DNA of 64,000 bases from Scopulibacillus daqui (lineage in GTDB: Bacteria; Bacillota; Bacilli; Bacillales; Sporolactobacillaceae). The translations under genes were made by a program, and so were the position numbers. Within the stretch, counting starts at the first letter, position 1. Each line of letters starts with the position of its first letter. Below are positions 1 through 9,056 of this stretch, piece after piece. The notes below the pieces were generated by a model, which saw only the letters and a program-made list of their open reading frames with translations, had not been told where the DNA came from and made no database searches. The stretch spans positions 1 through 64,000 of the forward strand of contig NZ_JAFBER010000014.1 of the NCBI RefSeq assembly GCF_016908855.1, given 5' to 3'.

Positions 1-40
1 TCACTATCATTAGTTTAAATTCATCGCTGTACTTTGCCAT
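1..40 (-). CDS. IS3-family transposase OrfA, first 13 codons only
   Basis: From the ATG at 40-38 the minus strand encodes MAKYSDEFKLMIV, which is typical of the N-terminus of IS3/IS150 OrfA helix-turn-helix proteins. The frame runs open to the window edge. Only the first residues are visible, so the family call rests on this short match and the terminal hairpin beside it. Confidence 0.6.
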   Translation of the reverse strand, partial: MAKYSDEFKLMIV

Positions 41-96
41 ATAAAAACACCCCGGAAGTTAGATTTTTTACTCTAACTTCCGGGGTGCAGTACCCA
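1..96 (-). mobile_element. End of an IS3-family (IS150-like) insertion sequence, cut by the window edge
   Basis: The start of a transposase orfA reads off the left edge on the minus strand. Between it and the element end lies a perfect 16-bp inverted repeat (48-63 with 72-87). Hairpins of this kind are common just inside the ends of IS150-group elements and limit read-through from outside. The minus strand outside the hairpin reads GGGTACTGCACCCC, which resembles the IS150 terminus, so the element end is placed near 94-96. The rest of the element lies outside the window, so completeness and target duplication cannot be judged. Confidence 0.75.
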
Positions 97-150
97 TAAG
101 CCAAGGTGTTTACTGAACTTAAATTTGCCTGAAGTATCTATATAATAAGC

Positions 151-318
151 TTATATTGCAGCTAATTCAACAAATTCCACTTCAGAGAGATGTGACAATA
201 CTATCGTGTGACAATCATCGACCTTTTGTAATTCGCATTGTTGATTTTCGTACACCCATAAAACAATGTATTGTTCGCCTTGATAGATGACACGCTCATC
301 TTTCATATACAAGGACAT
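151..318 (-). CDS. Small acidic protein of 55 residues, function unknown
   Basis: This short frame starts at the ATG at 318-316 behind a good ribosome site (AAAGAGGTG directly upstream) and ends at TAA 153-151. The product begins MSLYMKDERVIYQGEQ and contains IVLWVYENQQCELQ and HLSEVEFVEL. It looks like a compact beta-rich domain with two cysteines and no membrane segment. I do not recognise the family. It is the first gene beyond the insertion sequence, and its promoter would have to lie in the 280 bp between it and the divergent methyltransferase. Confidence 0.6.
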   Translation of the reverse strand: MSLYMKDERVIYQGEQYIVLWVYENQQCELQKVDDCHTIVLSHLSEVEFVELAAI

Positions 319-603
319 CACCTCTTTTTTTCTTAATTATAACCGCTATATGAGATTTGTAAAGGTGATTTTGTAATTTTCGAAAATTTATCACTGTTAA
401 CTCGATCTTGCACAACTTTTACTTTCATATCCCGCTTTTTATATAATTAAAGAAAAACTTGCCGATTGGGTAGCCTTAAAAGCGGAGACAGAGGCTTGAT
501 TACGCTTATACTTTATACCTCATTAACCGCCTCTCTGGAACGGCCGCTCCGTGCTGCCAATTTATACATAAAGTGTGGAATGAATACGAAAGGAGCTATA
601 AAA

Positions 604-1974
604 GTGCAGTTACCCGCCGATTTTATACATCGAATGAAAACGATGCTGCAAGACGATTCGGAACGCTTTTTTTCTTCATATAAAGACAATAAAGCCTCCG
701 GATTGCGCGTTAACACATTAAAAATAGACGTCGAGGCATTTAAAAATTTAGCACCGTTTCCCATCGATAGTATTCCATTTTGCCGAACAGGTTTTTATTA
801 TCATCCAGCCGATGAACCCGGCAAACATCCATACCACCACGCCGGCCTTTATTATATCCAGGAACCAAGCGCCATGTTTGTTGCAGAAGTTCTTGATGCC
901 AAACCGGGAGAGCGTATTCTAGATTTATGCGCCGCACCAGGCGGAAAATCTACACAAATTGCCGGCGCTATGAAAAATCAGGGCATCCTGGTGGCGAACG
1001 ACATTCATCCAAAACGCGTCAAAGCATTATCGGAAAATATCGAGCGAATGGGCGCCTCTCATGCGATTGTCACAAATGAAACGCCTGAAAAACTCGCCAA
1101 TCACTTTCAAGGATACTTCGATAAAATTGTCGTTGATGCACCTTGCTCTGGTGAAGGCATGTTCCGCAAAGATCCGGAAGCAGTCAAATATTGGAGTCTT
1201 GATCATGTCGAACATTGTGCTTCTCTGCAAAAAGACATACTGGAATCCGCTTACAAGATGTTAAAGGAAGGCGGCATCCTCGTCTATTCCACATGTACAT
1301 TTTCACCTTCTGAAAATGAACAAATGATTGAAAAATTGATTGACAAACACCCTGATATGCAGCTCATGCCAATTGACAAAGGCCATGGCATAAATAGCGG
1401 CCAGCCTGATTGGACTGAATCTAAATTGCAATCCCTTCACCTGACAGCCCGGCTTTGGCCTCATCATTTAAAAGGCGAGGGACATTTTGTCGCTAAGCTG
1501 CAAAAGAACGGCCGGCCAACCAAGCATTCTATCCGCTTGGCAAAGGGGATTTCAAAAAAAATAAACATCAATGATTACCGGACATTTGAAAAGCAAGCGC
1601 TGAATATTAGCATTCAGCAGCCGCTATTCAGCAAAAACAGCCAACTGTATGCTCTTCCTGATCATTGTCCAGACTTCACGGGACTCAAAGTTATCCGTCC
1701 TGGTCTTCATCTTGGAGAATTAAAGAAAAACCGTTTTGAACCGAATCACGCCTTGGCTCACGGCCTCCCTATTGATTCATATCGGCACAAGGTCGATTTA
1801 AGTCTGAACGATGACAGCTGGAAAAAGTACCTTCGCGGTGAAACGCTGCAGACCGGCGGCGACCGAGGATGGTGCGCTGTAACTATCGAAGGCTTCCCAT
1901 TGGGCTGGGGCAAAGAAGTCAAAGGCACTTTAAAAAACTTTTATCCTAAAGGATTAAGGGTAAATGTTAAATAG
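604..1974 (+). CDS. RsmB/NOP-family rRNA (cytosine-C5) methyltransferase, RsmF-like
   Basis: An SAM-dependent RNA m5C methyltransferase of 456 residues, about the usual RsmF length. The SAM-binding motif DLCAAPGGKS is at 107-116. The two cysteines expected in this family are present: Cys181 in PCSGEGM and Cys231 in STCTFS (the latter is the usual nucleophile). The C-terminal third fits the RsmF/YebU-type RNA-binding extension. I chose the GTG at 604 because AAAGGAG lies 9 bp upstream. The frame is open from 466, but the extra residues look non-coding. The exact target base in rRNA is not predictable here. The gene is monocistronic. Confidence 0.88.
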   Translation: MQLPADFIHRMKTMLQDDSERFFSSYKDNKASGLRVNTLKIDVEAFKNLAPFPIDSIPFCRTGFYYHPADEPGKHPYHHAGLYYIQEPSAMFVAEVLDAKPGERILDLCAAPGGKSTQIAGAMKNQGILVANDIHPKRVKALSENIERMGASHAIVTNETPEKLANHFQGYFDKIVVDAPCSGEGMFRKDPEAVKYWSLDHVEHCASLQKDILESAYKMLKEGGILVYSTCTFSPSENEQMIEKLIDKHPDMQLMPIDKGHGINSGQPDWTESKLQSLHLTARLWPHHLKGEGHFVAKLQKNGRPTKHSIRLAKGISKKININDYRTFEKQALNISIQQPLFSKNSQLYALPDHCPDFTGLKVIRPGLHLGELKKNRFEPNHALAHGLPIDSYRHKVDLSLNDDSWKKYLRGETLQTGGDRGWCAVTIEGFPLGWGKEVKGTLKNFYPKGLRVNVK

Positions 1975-2387
1975 AGAGCAAATGAAGACAGCCGAAAAAA
2001 GCTGATGTTTTCCGCGATCGGAATCATCAGCTTTAACTTATTATATGTAAATGAACATCATGCTTGGATGCTTAGAAGCAAATGATTAGCACTTGTCTTT
2101 TATAACTTTCTTTTTTAAAACATATTGTACAGCATTGTCTTAACACTGCAGGAATGACTTGACCTACCATTAGTTAACATGAATTTAAATCAAAAATAAA
2201 GATTGAAGAGATTGAATTTATCAATAATATGAAAATTTTATGCTATTTTTGTTAAAAAACTGTTATAATATAAATTAAATAGTTCCTAATAACTACTGTT
2301 GCAATCCTGTCAAATGTCTAAACATTTGAAAAACATCATGCTTCTACTTGTCATGCTACCAAATTATCTTAAGGGTGGTGTCATTCA
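1975..2387. other. Intergenic stretch with one hairpin
   Basis: No gene is seen here. A 10-bp stem (AAAGCTGATG at 1998-2007 with CATCAGCTTT at 2025-2034) lies just after the methyltransferase. It has a six-T run on the minus strand but only three Ts on the plus strand, so it is a weak plus-strand terminator at best. TATAAT at 2264-2269 could be a -10 for the downstream permease, but no convincing -35 was found. Confidence 0.5.
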
Positions 2388-3773
2388 TTGAGCAATCAAT
2401 CTATCAACCAATCTCACAGCAATGAAGAAAACTTGCAAAGAGGACTGAAAAATCGCCATATCCAATTAATTGCCATTGGCGGGGCGATTGGCACAGGGCT
2501 CTTTTTTGGAGCGGGAAAATCGATTCAACTCGCCGGCCCGTCTCTTATGCTGACTTATTTAATCGTTGGCGTGGCTCTGTTTTTCGTGATGAGAGCACTC
2601 GGCGAACTGATCTTGTATAAGCCGACCTCAGGCTCCTTCAGCGATTATGCCGAAGAGCTTATCGGCCCCTGGGCGGGATTTATTACGGGCTGGACGTACT
2701 GGTTTACATGGATTGCCACCGGCATTGCTGAAATTACCGCTGTCGGCATCTATGTTAAGTATTGGTTTCCCGATGTTCCGCAATGGATTCCGGCTCTAGC
2801 GTGCGTTATCGTCTTATTTTTAATTAATATCGCTACCGTTAAAGCTTTCGGTGAAATGGAATTTTGGTTTGCCATGATTAAGATTATTGCCATTCTTGCT
2901 CTAATCGTTCTTGGATTAGTGATTATTTTTACAGGGTTTGGGAACCATGGCCATCCTACTGGATTCTCAAACTTATATAAGCACAACGGTTTCTTTCCGC
3001 ATGGCATCTCGGGGTTTCTTCTCGCTTTCCAAATGGCTGTATTCTCATTTGTCGGCGTTGAACTCGTCGGGGTTACCGCTGGTGAAGCTGAAAATCCTAA
3101 TAAAACAATCCCAAAAGCCGTTAATAATATTCTGATCCGAATTCTTATTTTTTACATTGGCGCTCTGCTCATCATTATGTCTATATTCCCTTGGGATAAA
3201 GTCAGCCCAGACAGCAGCCCGTTTGTAACCGTATTTTCGCAAATCGGGATACCTGCCGCAGCAGGAATTATTAATTTCGTCGTATTAACCTCTGCAGCAT
3301 CATCCTGCAACAGCGGACTGTTTAGTACAAGCCGGATGCTGTATTCATTGGCGCAAAACGGCCAGGCACCCAAAACGCTAAGCAAGCTTAGCGAACGCAA
3401 AGTTCCGGCATTTGCACTGATTGTCTCAACACTCGCTCTTCTGATCGGCGTTCTATTAAACTATTTATTGCCGGATATGGTATTTACAATCGTAACAAGC
3501 GTGGCAACCATTTGCTTTATTTGGGCATGGAGCATTATTCTTATTTCACACATGCTGTTCCGCCGCAAAATGCCTGAGGAAGCCAGGAAAATTCATTTTA
3601 GAATGCCATTAACGCCAGTGATGAACTGGGTTGTCCTAGGTTTCTTCGTCGCCGTTATCATCATTCTCGGCTTTGATTTTGTGACTAGAATTTCTTTATT
3701 TGTAACACCGGTATGGTTTGCTATTTTAATCATTGCCTACTTTATGATGAAGCATAAGAAACGGGCATCATAA
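2388..3773 (+). CDS. APC-family amino acid permease, CycA/AapA-like
   Basis: A 461-residue amino acid-polyamine-organocation permease with about 12 membrane segments. The N-terminus carries the family hallmark LKNRHIQLIAIGGAIGTGLF, followed by GPSLMLTY and RALGELILY. The sixth-helix region contains FSFVGVELVGVTAGEAENP, typical of the amino acid transporter subfamily that includes CycA, AapA and YtnA. The start is the TTG at 2388 behind AAGGGTGGTG. The substrate is probably a small neutral amino acid such as D-alanine, D-serine or glycine, but that is inferred from overall resemblance only. The gene is followed by a strong terminator. Confidence 0.85.
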   Translation: MSNQSINQSHSNEENLQRGLKNRHIQLIAIGGAIGTGLFFGAGKSIQLAGPSLMLTYLIVGVALFFVMRALGELILYKPTSGSFSDYAEELIGPWAGFITGWTYWFTWIATGIAEITAVGIYVKYWFPDVPQWIPALACVIVLFLINIATVKAFGEMEFWFAMIKIIAILALIVLGLVIIFTGFGNHGHPTGFSNLYKHNGFFPHGISGFLLAFQMAVFSFVGVELVGVTAGEAENPNKTIPKAVNNILIRILIFYIGALLIIMSIFPWDKVSPDSSPFVTVFSQIGIPAAAGIINFVVLTSAASSCNSGLFSTSRMLYSLAQNGQAPKTLSKLSERKVPAFALIVSTLALLIGVLLNYLLPDMVFTIVTSVATICFIWAWSIILISHMLFRRKMPEEARKIHFRMPLTPVMNWVVLGFFVAVIIILGFDFVTRISLFVTPVWFAILIIAYFMMKHKKRAS

Positions 3774-3778
3774 TAATG

Positions 3779-3820
3779 AAAGCCGCATTCCTTAACTTTT
3801 TGGAATGCGGCTTTTTATTT
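3779..3820 (+). terminator. Rho-independent terminator of the permease gene
   Basis: The stem AAGCCGCATTCC / GGAATGCGGCTT is followed by a T-rich tail. It also separates the plus-strand permease from the convergent yxeA gene. Confidence 0.9.
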
Positions 3821-4149
3821 TATAATTTTTCCTTTGCCTTCGGCGGTACATCTTTCTTGTCTACTTCTTGATAAGATGTTACACCTTTTTTCTCTTTAAC
3901 GTACAAGGTTAAATAGGCGCCTTCACGAAGCTGCTTTTCAGCGCTGAACTCCAGCTGTTTTTTATTTCCGTCTTTATCATAAGCCGGCAAACGATATTCA
4001 TATCGTGTAAAACCGCTGTCAGTCACTTTATGGCCTTTGCCTTTAATTTGAACATAATATTGATCAGCGCCTAATCTATTAAAATTGCAGCCCGTCAAAA
4101 GAACCGTAAACACAAGAGCTATAGCCAGAATAGGGATATATTTTTTCAT
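3820..4149 (-). CDS. yxeA: YxeA-family lipoprotein (DUF1093)
   Basis: A 109-residue protein with a lipoprotein signal peptide: charged MKKY, hydrophobic core and lipobox LLTGC at about 17-21. The mature part is the small beta-rich YxeA/DUF1093 domain (YYVQIKGKGHKV, YEYRLPAYDKDG). In Bacillus subtilis yxeA follows yxdJKLM, and the gene order is the same here. It ends 44 bp after the permease gene on the same strand and probably shares its transcript. Its biochemical role is not established; an accessory part in the peptide-resistance module is an inference. Confidence 0.85.
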   Translation of the reverse strand: MKKYIPILAIALVFTVLLTGCNFNRLGADQYYVQIKGKGHKVTDSGFTRYEYRLPAYDKDGNKKQLEFSAEKQLREGAYLTLYVKEKKGVTSYQEVDKKDVPPKAKEKL

Positions 4150-4193
4150 TTTGACTCTCCTTACTCATTAATTGTATTTTAAAGGAATATTGG

Positions 4194-6125
4194 CTAAATC
4201 CTTTTCTTAGCCTTGACGATTTTGTCATACGAGTTAACCGTTAAGAAATAGTAGATAATATATATCAAAGTATAAACACCCATGCTTATTAAAACAGGTA
4301 TGACAATATTCTGCCCCAATAATTTGGATAATGACGCTAAAGCGAAAGCGCTGTGGAGTATACCCAGAATTAAAGGCAGTGCAAAGATAAATAATATTTG
4401 CTTAGCAATTGAGCCTTTAATCTCTTTATTAGAAACACCGATTTTTCTTAAAATATCGTAACGGTCTTTATCAGCTGTTGCTTCAGTCAATTGTTTGAAA
4501 TAGATAATGCTGCCGGTTGCCAATACGAAGACAAGTCCCAGGAAAGCCCCCATGAAAATCATGATTCCCGAAGCGGACATCGCTCCCTTATATGCCTTAT
4601 AAAAATCACTAAACTTTGCTTTTTCCGGCAGAATATCAGCTAGTTTATTTGATAATTGACCGGCATCGGCTGCGTTAGTGACATTTATTTCTTTAATGTT
4701 TGCCACAGGGTTCGCTTTAGACAGCTGGTTAAACAATTGATCATTAACAACAACGGTCAAACCGCCGACTTCCCGATTTAATAAATTGAACTCTTTGAAG
4801 CCAATAAATTCGAGGGTCGCTTTGTTAGGTTTTGAATGAATAATGGCGTGCTCACCCTTATATTTTGGCGAATAGTTTGCGTTATATTCATTATCCAATG
4901 CAATGGCATGATTCCCTTTTAGATGGATCTTATCATCTATTCCCAACTCTCCGGCAAGCTTATTAAATTCAGACTGCGGCATAAGCGTCACCCGGCGCAG
5001 GTCCATAAAGTATTGAGAAGGCGGATTGTCCATATCCGGCAAATCAGCCTCGAACTTCAGAGCAGGCACAGAAACCGTGTTCGTCACCTTATGATCTTTT
5101 GCTTGGTCTAATATTTCGTTAACTTTATGGTCTAATGCCGGCCCTTGCGAAATATAAGCGAAACTAAACGGATATTGGGTTTCAACACTTTTTTTGTTGG
5201 TGTAATACAAACTGTAGCTTGTTCCAAAGGCACAAAGCGTGACCGCGCTTAAGATAGCAATCACTGTCAATACTCGGGCATTACCCCTGATTCGATACAA
5301 GAGCTGGGACGTGCCGATAATATTAATCCCGTTATAATAATATCTCTTGTTTTTCTTTGATAACTTAAGCAAATAAACAGATAATGAACGGAAAAACAGG
5401 TACGTGCCAATAACAACAGCGGCTAATATCAAGAATACCGTAAATAAAAAGTTGCTCCATATACCTAAAGACATGTCCAAAGCCAGCCAGTATCCAAAAC
5501 CGATGAGGATAACCGCAAATATTGCAGCAAAGATCGAAGCTTTTGGCGTCGACTCTCCTTTTTTCTCCGCTTGGAAAAGCTCTATCAACTTAAAACGATA
5601 AATCAATCGATAACCTTCAAAGGACGTGATAAGAATGACGATGGCAAAGACAATTACCGTCTCAATAATCGCCTTTCCGGAAATCATAAAATGAACATCA
5701 ACCGCGGCTGCCCCCACCAGCTTCATCAGCAGCATCACAAAAAATTTGGAAAGCAGCGCGCCCAGAATAACGCCAATAACAAGAGCTAAAATGCCCATGA
5801 CAAAGTTTTCATAAAAAAGCATTAAGCCTATCTGTTTCTTTTTAACGCCGAGAAGCGAATATAACCCGACTTCTTTCTTCCGTTTTCGAGTGAAGAAGGC
5901 GTTAGAATACCAGATGAAAATACTAACGAAAATAATAAGCGCAACAGATGCTGCCTTGAAGGCACCGTCAACTTTCATCGTTGTTGCTTTAACTATTTGA
6001 TCATTGTATTGCAAAGAAACAAAAGTAAAAAAGATCACAATGCTGAAGATCATTGATGCAAAGTATAAAAAGTAATTATAAAAATTTCTTTTAATATTTT
6101 TTCTGGCAATACTAAATAAGGTCAC
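4194..6125 (-). CDS. yxdM: BceB-type ABC transporter permease (YxdM-like)
   Basis: A 643-residue permease of the antimicrobial-peptide resistance ABC class. It has the expected plan: one N-terminal helix, helices II-IV, a paired region, a large extracellular domain at about 300-510, and C-terminal helices. The start is the GTG at 6125, behind GGGAGGTGGGAAAG and overlapping the ATPase gene by 14 bp. The product then starts TLFSIARKNIKRNF as in relatives. The longer frame (from 6155) has no ribosome site. BceB-type permeases detect the peptide and pass the signal to the partner kinase, which has no sensor domain of its own; that kinase is encoded just upstream. Confidence 0.88.
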   Translation of the reverse strand: MTLFSIARKNIKRNFYNYFLYFASMIFSIVIFFTFVSLQYNDQIVKATTMKVDGAFKAASVALIIFVSIFIWYSNAFFTRKRKKEVGLYSLLGVKKKQIGLMLFYENFVMGILALVIGVILGALLSKFFVMLLMKLVGAAAVDVHFMISGKAIIETVIVFAIVILITSFEGYRLIYRFKLIELFQAEKKGESTPKASIFAAIFAVILIGFGYWLALDMSLGIWSNFLFTVFLILAAVVIGTYLFFRSLSVYLLKLSKKNKRYYYNGINIIGTSQLLYRIRGNARVLTVIAILSAVTLCAFGTSYSLYYTNKKSVETQYPFSFAYISQGPALDHKVNEILDQAKDHKVTNTVSVPALKFEADLPDMDNPPSQYFMDLRRVTLMPQSEFNKLAGELGIDDKIHLKGNHAIALDNEYNANYSPKYKGEHAIIHSKPNKATLEFIGFKEFNLLNREVGGLTVVVNDQLFNQLSKANPVANIKEINVTNAADAGQLSNKLADILPEKAKFSDFYKAYKGAMSASGIMIFMGAFLGLVFVLATGSIIYFKQLTEATADKDRYDILRKIGVSNKEIKGSIAKQILFIFALPLILGILHSAFALASLSKLLGQNIVIPVLISMGVYTLIYIIYYFLTVNSYDKIVKAKKRI

Positions 6126-6879
6126 CTTTCCCACCTCCCAAGGCGGACAAAACATCCAAGATTTTTTGGAAGTATTCTTGCCGTGATGTTTCTCCTTTTA
6201 CGAGTTCTGTAAAAATGACACCATCTTTAATAAACAGCACCCTGCTGCAAAAGCTTGCGGCAAAGGCATCATGAGTAACCATCATGATTGTCGCGTGGTC
6301 CTTTACATTTAACTGGCTCAAACTTTGCAGCAATGCTGTCGCTGATTTGGAATCAAGTGCACCGGTCGGTTCATCCGCAAAGATCAAGCTTGGATTGGCG
6401 ATAATGGCACGAGATGCCGCCGCCCGCTGCTTTTGTCCCCCAGAAACCTGATAAGGAAACTTGCTCAAAATATCCTCAATGCCGAATTTCCCGGCAATCT
6501 CTTTTACCCGCCGATCAATTTCCTTGGCTTTCACTTTTGAAAGGGCTAAAGGCAATACAATGTTTTCTTCTATTGTCAAAGTATCTAATAAATTGTAGTC
6601 CTGAAAGATAAACCCTAGCTTTTCTCTTCTAAAAGATGTTAACTGTTCTTCTTTCATTTTCCCAATGTCATTGCCGTCAATGCGAATGCTGCCGGAAGTC
6701 GCCTGATCGATAGTAGACAGAATATTTAACAGCGTCGTTTTTCCAGAACCGGACGGACCCATTATTCCTACAAATTCGCCTTCTTTTATTTCAAGATTAA
6801 TATCTTTTAAGGCAGTATAGATATGTCCTTTTTGGCCATATACTTTTTTCACATTCCCAGCTTCCAGCATAACTTTCAT
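6112..6879 (-). CDS. yxdL: BceA-type ABC transporter ATP-binding protein (YxdL-like)
   Basis: A 255-residue ABC ATPase. The Walker A motif GPSGSGKT is at 41-48, the Q-loop FIFQDYN at 90-96, the signature VSGGQ at 145-149 and Walker B LIFADEP at 165-171. It is of the MacB/BceA type (EADEPTGALD context). The start is an ATG behind GGAGGGAAAG. It is the first gene of the three-gene transport operon (ATPase, permease, YxeA). A candidate response-regulator binding site lies about 170 bp upstream. Confidence 0.92.
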   Translation of the reverse strand: MKVMLEAGNVKKVYGQKGHIYTALKDINLEIKEGEFVGIMGPSGSGKTTLLNILSTIDQATSGSIRIDGNDIGKMKEEQLTSFRREKLGFIFQDYNLLDTLTIEENIVLPLALSKVKAKEIDRRVKEIAGKFGIEDILSKFPYQVSGGQKQRAAASRAIIANPSLIFADEPTGALDSKSATALLQSLSQLNVKDHATIMMVTHDAFAASFCSRVLFIKDGVIFTELVKGETSRQEYFQKILDVLSALGGGKGDLI

Positions 6880-6990
6880 TTTTTCTTTCCCTCCTGAACC
6901 TTTTCCTTTTTACCTTTAGTTTGGTTCTGTATTCTATATCAAACGGAAAAACCGAACCGATTTCAGCAAAACTGATGGATGACAATTTTT

Positions 6991-7063
6991 ATTCTAATTG
7001 AGCGGCTGCGCTCGAACCATTTCTTTTCCTTACAATACATGGCTCTAACCTTACAATTTTGTA
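6991..7063 (-). promoter_or_regulatory. Promoter and predicted response-regulator site for the ABC operon
   Basis: Read on the minus strand, TGGTTC and TAGAAT (rc of 7014-7019 and 6991-6996) form a -35/-10 pair with a 17-bp spacer. Upstream, the plus-strand nonamer CCTTACAAT occurs at 7028-7036 and again at 7049-7057, exactly 21 bp (two helical turns) apart. The second copy continues into the inverted pair TACAA-N2-TTGTA (7052-7063). Arrays with TTACA/TGTAA halves upstream of a weak -35 are typical of BceR-family regulators. Confidence 0.6.
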
Positions 7064-7088
7064 GGGTTTGGCCGCGGTCTTAATCAAA

Positions 7089-7121
7089 CGTCAACCCCCG
7101 CTGGTGAAAAGTCAGCGAGGG
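7089..7121. terminator. Hairpin at the end of the kinase gene
   Basis: CAACCCCCGCTG pairs with CAGCGAGGGTTG with one mismatch. The stem overlaps the kinase stop codon. The T-run is on the plus side, so termination of the minus-strand kinase transcript is only a possibility. Confidence 0.35.
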
Positions 7122-8158
7122 TTGCTTTTTGCCACTTGATAGAAGTCCAGAACTTTAGGAAAATGAAGAATCACCGTTGTGCCCGTTCCTTCCTTTGAGT
7201 CAATTGATATCTTATGACCTAGCTTTTCAGCGAGTTTCTTTGAAAGGTAGAGCCCCATTCCAGTGGCATTCGCCGTTTGGCGGCCAATGGTCCCCGTAAA
7301 TCCCTTTTCAAAAACTCTGCCGATATCCTCAGGCGAAATGCCGATGCCGTTATCCTCAATCAGCAATGTTGTTTCAATATCATTGTCTTCTGCAGCAAAA
7401 CGAATGCGCCCATTTCTTTCGGTATACTTGATTGCATTAGATAAGATTTGGTCGATAATAAAGATTAGCCATTTTCTATCACTCAGAACATATTTGGCAA
7501 GGCTATCCATTTCTACACTGATTTTTTTATTAATAAACCATTTGGAATGCTTTTTTATGCTTTCTACAACAACAGATTCTAATTTAACATCTTGAATAAA
7601 GTAATCCTGATTAAATGTATCAATTCTGGAATAGTAAAGGGCTTGTTCGACAAAGTTATCGATCCTGGCCAATTCATCTTCAAGCTTGTCCAGAATATCC
7701 TCTTTTGGTTTATGGCCGCTGTTGTTAATCGTCAGCTTACTCGCGGCAATCGGGGTTTTAATTTCATGCACCCAGGACATGATAAAATCTTGGTTTTCCC
7801 TTTTTTCGTTATACAGTTTCTCAATTTGCTCAGAATGCATCTTCTTGATATGGTCAATCATCCTGTAATAAATCTTCTGCTCATGCGTCATCGGCTCGGG
7901 AAGCACGATATCTAAAGCGTCTTGGCCGCTGCGTTCAATCGCCTCTTTTAATTCAGCGTCATACTTTTTATGAACAAAAAAATCGCCTGCTATATAAATG
8001 ATAAAAAATATAAAAGCAACACCGTTAATATATAGGATATTCTCCAATGACATTCTTTGCGTATTGCTTATTGATACAAAAGCAGAAATAAATGCCATAA
8101 GGATCATGTAAAACAAAATGAGAAAACGTTTATCTTTTACGTAATCGATAAATCTCAT
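7112..8158 (-). CDS. yxdK: BceS-type intramembrane-sensing histidine kinase (YxdK-like)
   Basis: A 348-residue sensor kinase with two N-terminal membrane helices (about 12-32 and 42-60) joined by a very short loop, so there is no extracellular sensor domain. The phosphoacceptor is His131 in SWVHEIKTP. The ATPase end has the N-box NAIKY, DNGIGIS and GMGLYLSKKL. Kinases of this class rely on their partner ABC transporter for detection. The gene overlaps the response regulator by 4 bp (ATGA) and lies directly upstream of the ABC genes, as in B. subtilis yxdJK-LM. That B. subtilis system is reported to respond to the cationic peptide LL-37. Confidence 0.9.
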   Translation of the reverse strand: MRFIDYVKDKRFLILFYMILMAFISAFVSISNTQRMSLENILYINGVAFIFFIIYIAGDFFVHKKYDAELKEAIERSGQDALDIVLPEPMTHEQKIYYRMIDHIKKMHSEQIEKLYNEKRENQDFIMSWVHEIKTPIAASKLTINNSGHKPKEDILDKLEDELARIDNFVEQALYYSRIDTFNQDYFIQDVKLESVVVESIKKHSKWFINKKISVEMDSLAKYVLSDRKWLIFIIDQILSNAIKYTERNGRIRFAAEDNDIETTLLIEDNGIGISPEDIGRVFEKGFTGTIGRQTANATGMGLYLSKKLAEKLGHKISIDSKEGTGTTVILHFPKVLDFYQVAKSNPR

Positions 8159-8829
8159 GTTATGATATATCCTTGCCCTTTCTTTGTTTTAATAAAATCA
8201 GTCTTGCCGACTCCGGCTAATTTCTTTCTTAATCGGACAATATTAACGGTTAACGTATTATCATCGACAAAGCTTTCGTCTTCCCAGAGACTTCTCATGA
8301 TTTTATCCCTTGATACAACATGGCCATGGTTTTTCATCAATATATAAATAATCTTTAGTTCATTTTTTGTCAGTTCAGCTTTCTTATCTTGAAAAAAAAC
8401 ATGGCTGTCTTTTAGGTTAAGTACGACTCCGTCATGTTCAATGACATTGGCATCTGTATTGGTATAAGAATAGGTCCTTCTTAAAACAGCATTAATTTTT
8501 GCCATTAGAACATCTATATCAAAAGGCTTTTGAATATAATCATCGCCGCCCATATTCATAGCCATAATAATGTCCATTCCAGTATCCCGGGAAGACAGGA
8601 AAATAATCGGCACGTTGGATACCTCTCTAATTTTCTGGCACCAATAAAAGCCGTCATATGCAGGCAAATTAATGTCTAAAAGGATAAGATGCGGTTTATT
8701 TTCTATGAACAATGACAAAACATCTTGAAAATCTTCAACATAAAAAGCATCAAATCCCCATCGCTTTATATTCTCATAAACAATATCTCTTATTGTCTTA
8801 TCGTCCTCAACAACCATCACTTTCAGCAT
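8155..8829 (-). CDS. yxdJ: OmpR-family response regulator (YxdJ/BceR-like)
   Basis: A 224-residue two-domain regulator. The receiver domain has the acidic pair E8-D9-D10, the phosphorylation site Asp52 (LLDINLP) and the conserved lysine in IQKPF. The C-terminal winged helix (LTKNELKIIYIL, DDNTLTVNIVRLRKKL) binds DNA. It is the first gene of the two-component pair. Its likely target is the promoter between the kinase gene and the ABC operon. Confidence 0.92.
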   Translation of the reverse strand: MLKVMVVEDDKTIRDIVYENIKRWGFDAFYVEDFQDVLSLFIENKPHLILLDINLPAYDGFYWCQKIREVSNVPIIFLSSRDTGMDIIMAMNMGGDDYIQKPFDIDVLMAKINAVLRRTYSYTNTDANVIEHDGVVLNLKDSHVFFQDKKAELTKNELKIIYILMKNHGHVVSRDKIMRSLWEDESFVDDNTLTVNIVRLRKKLAGVGKTDFIKTKKGQGYIIT

Positions 8830-9056
8830 CGTAACACTCCCTCTGACCCTTTTTCATTTCAATGACAGCCTAACTTCTTAAACCCTTCGAATCTTAGCGG
8901 GAAAAAGCGATTCTCCCATGGGAGCCAGGAAGACGCCCGCTCAAAAAGAACTGGCATGTTCCCGTATAGGCATAGTTTTTGCTTAAGACGAATAATATGT
9001 CATTAGCTCTTTTGTACGAATAACTCTAATATATGGAACGGAAAGGATGGCAAAGC

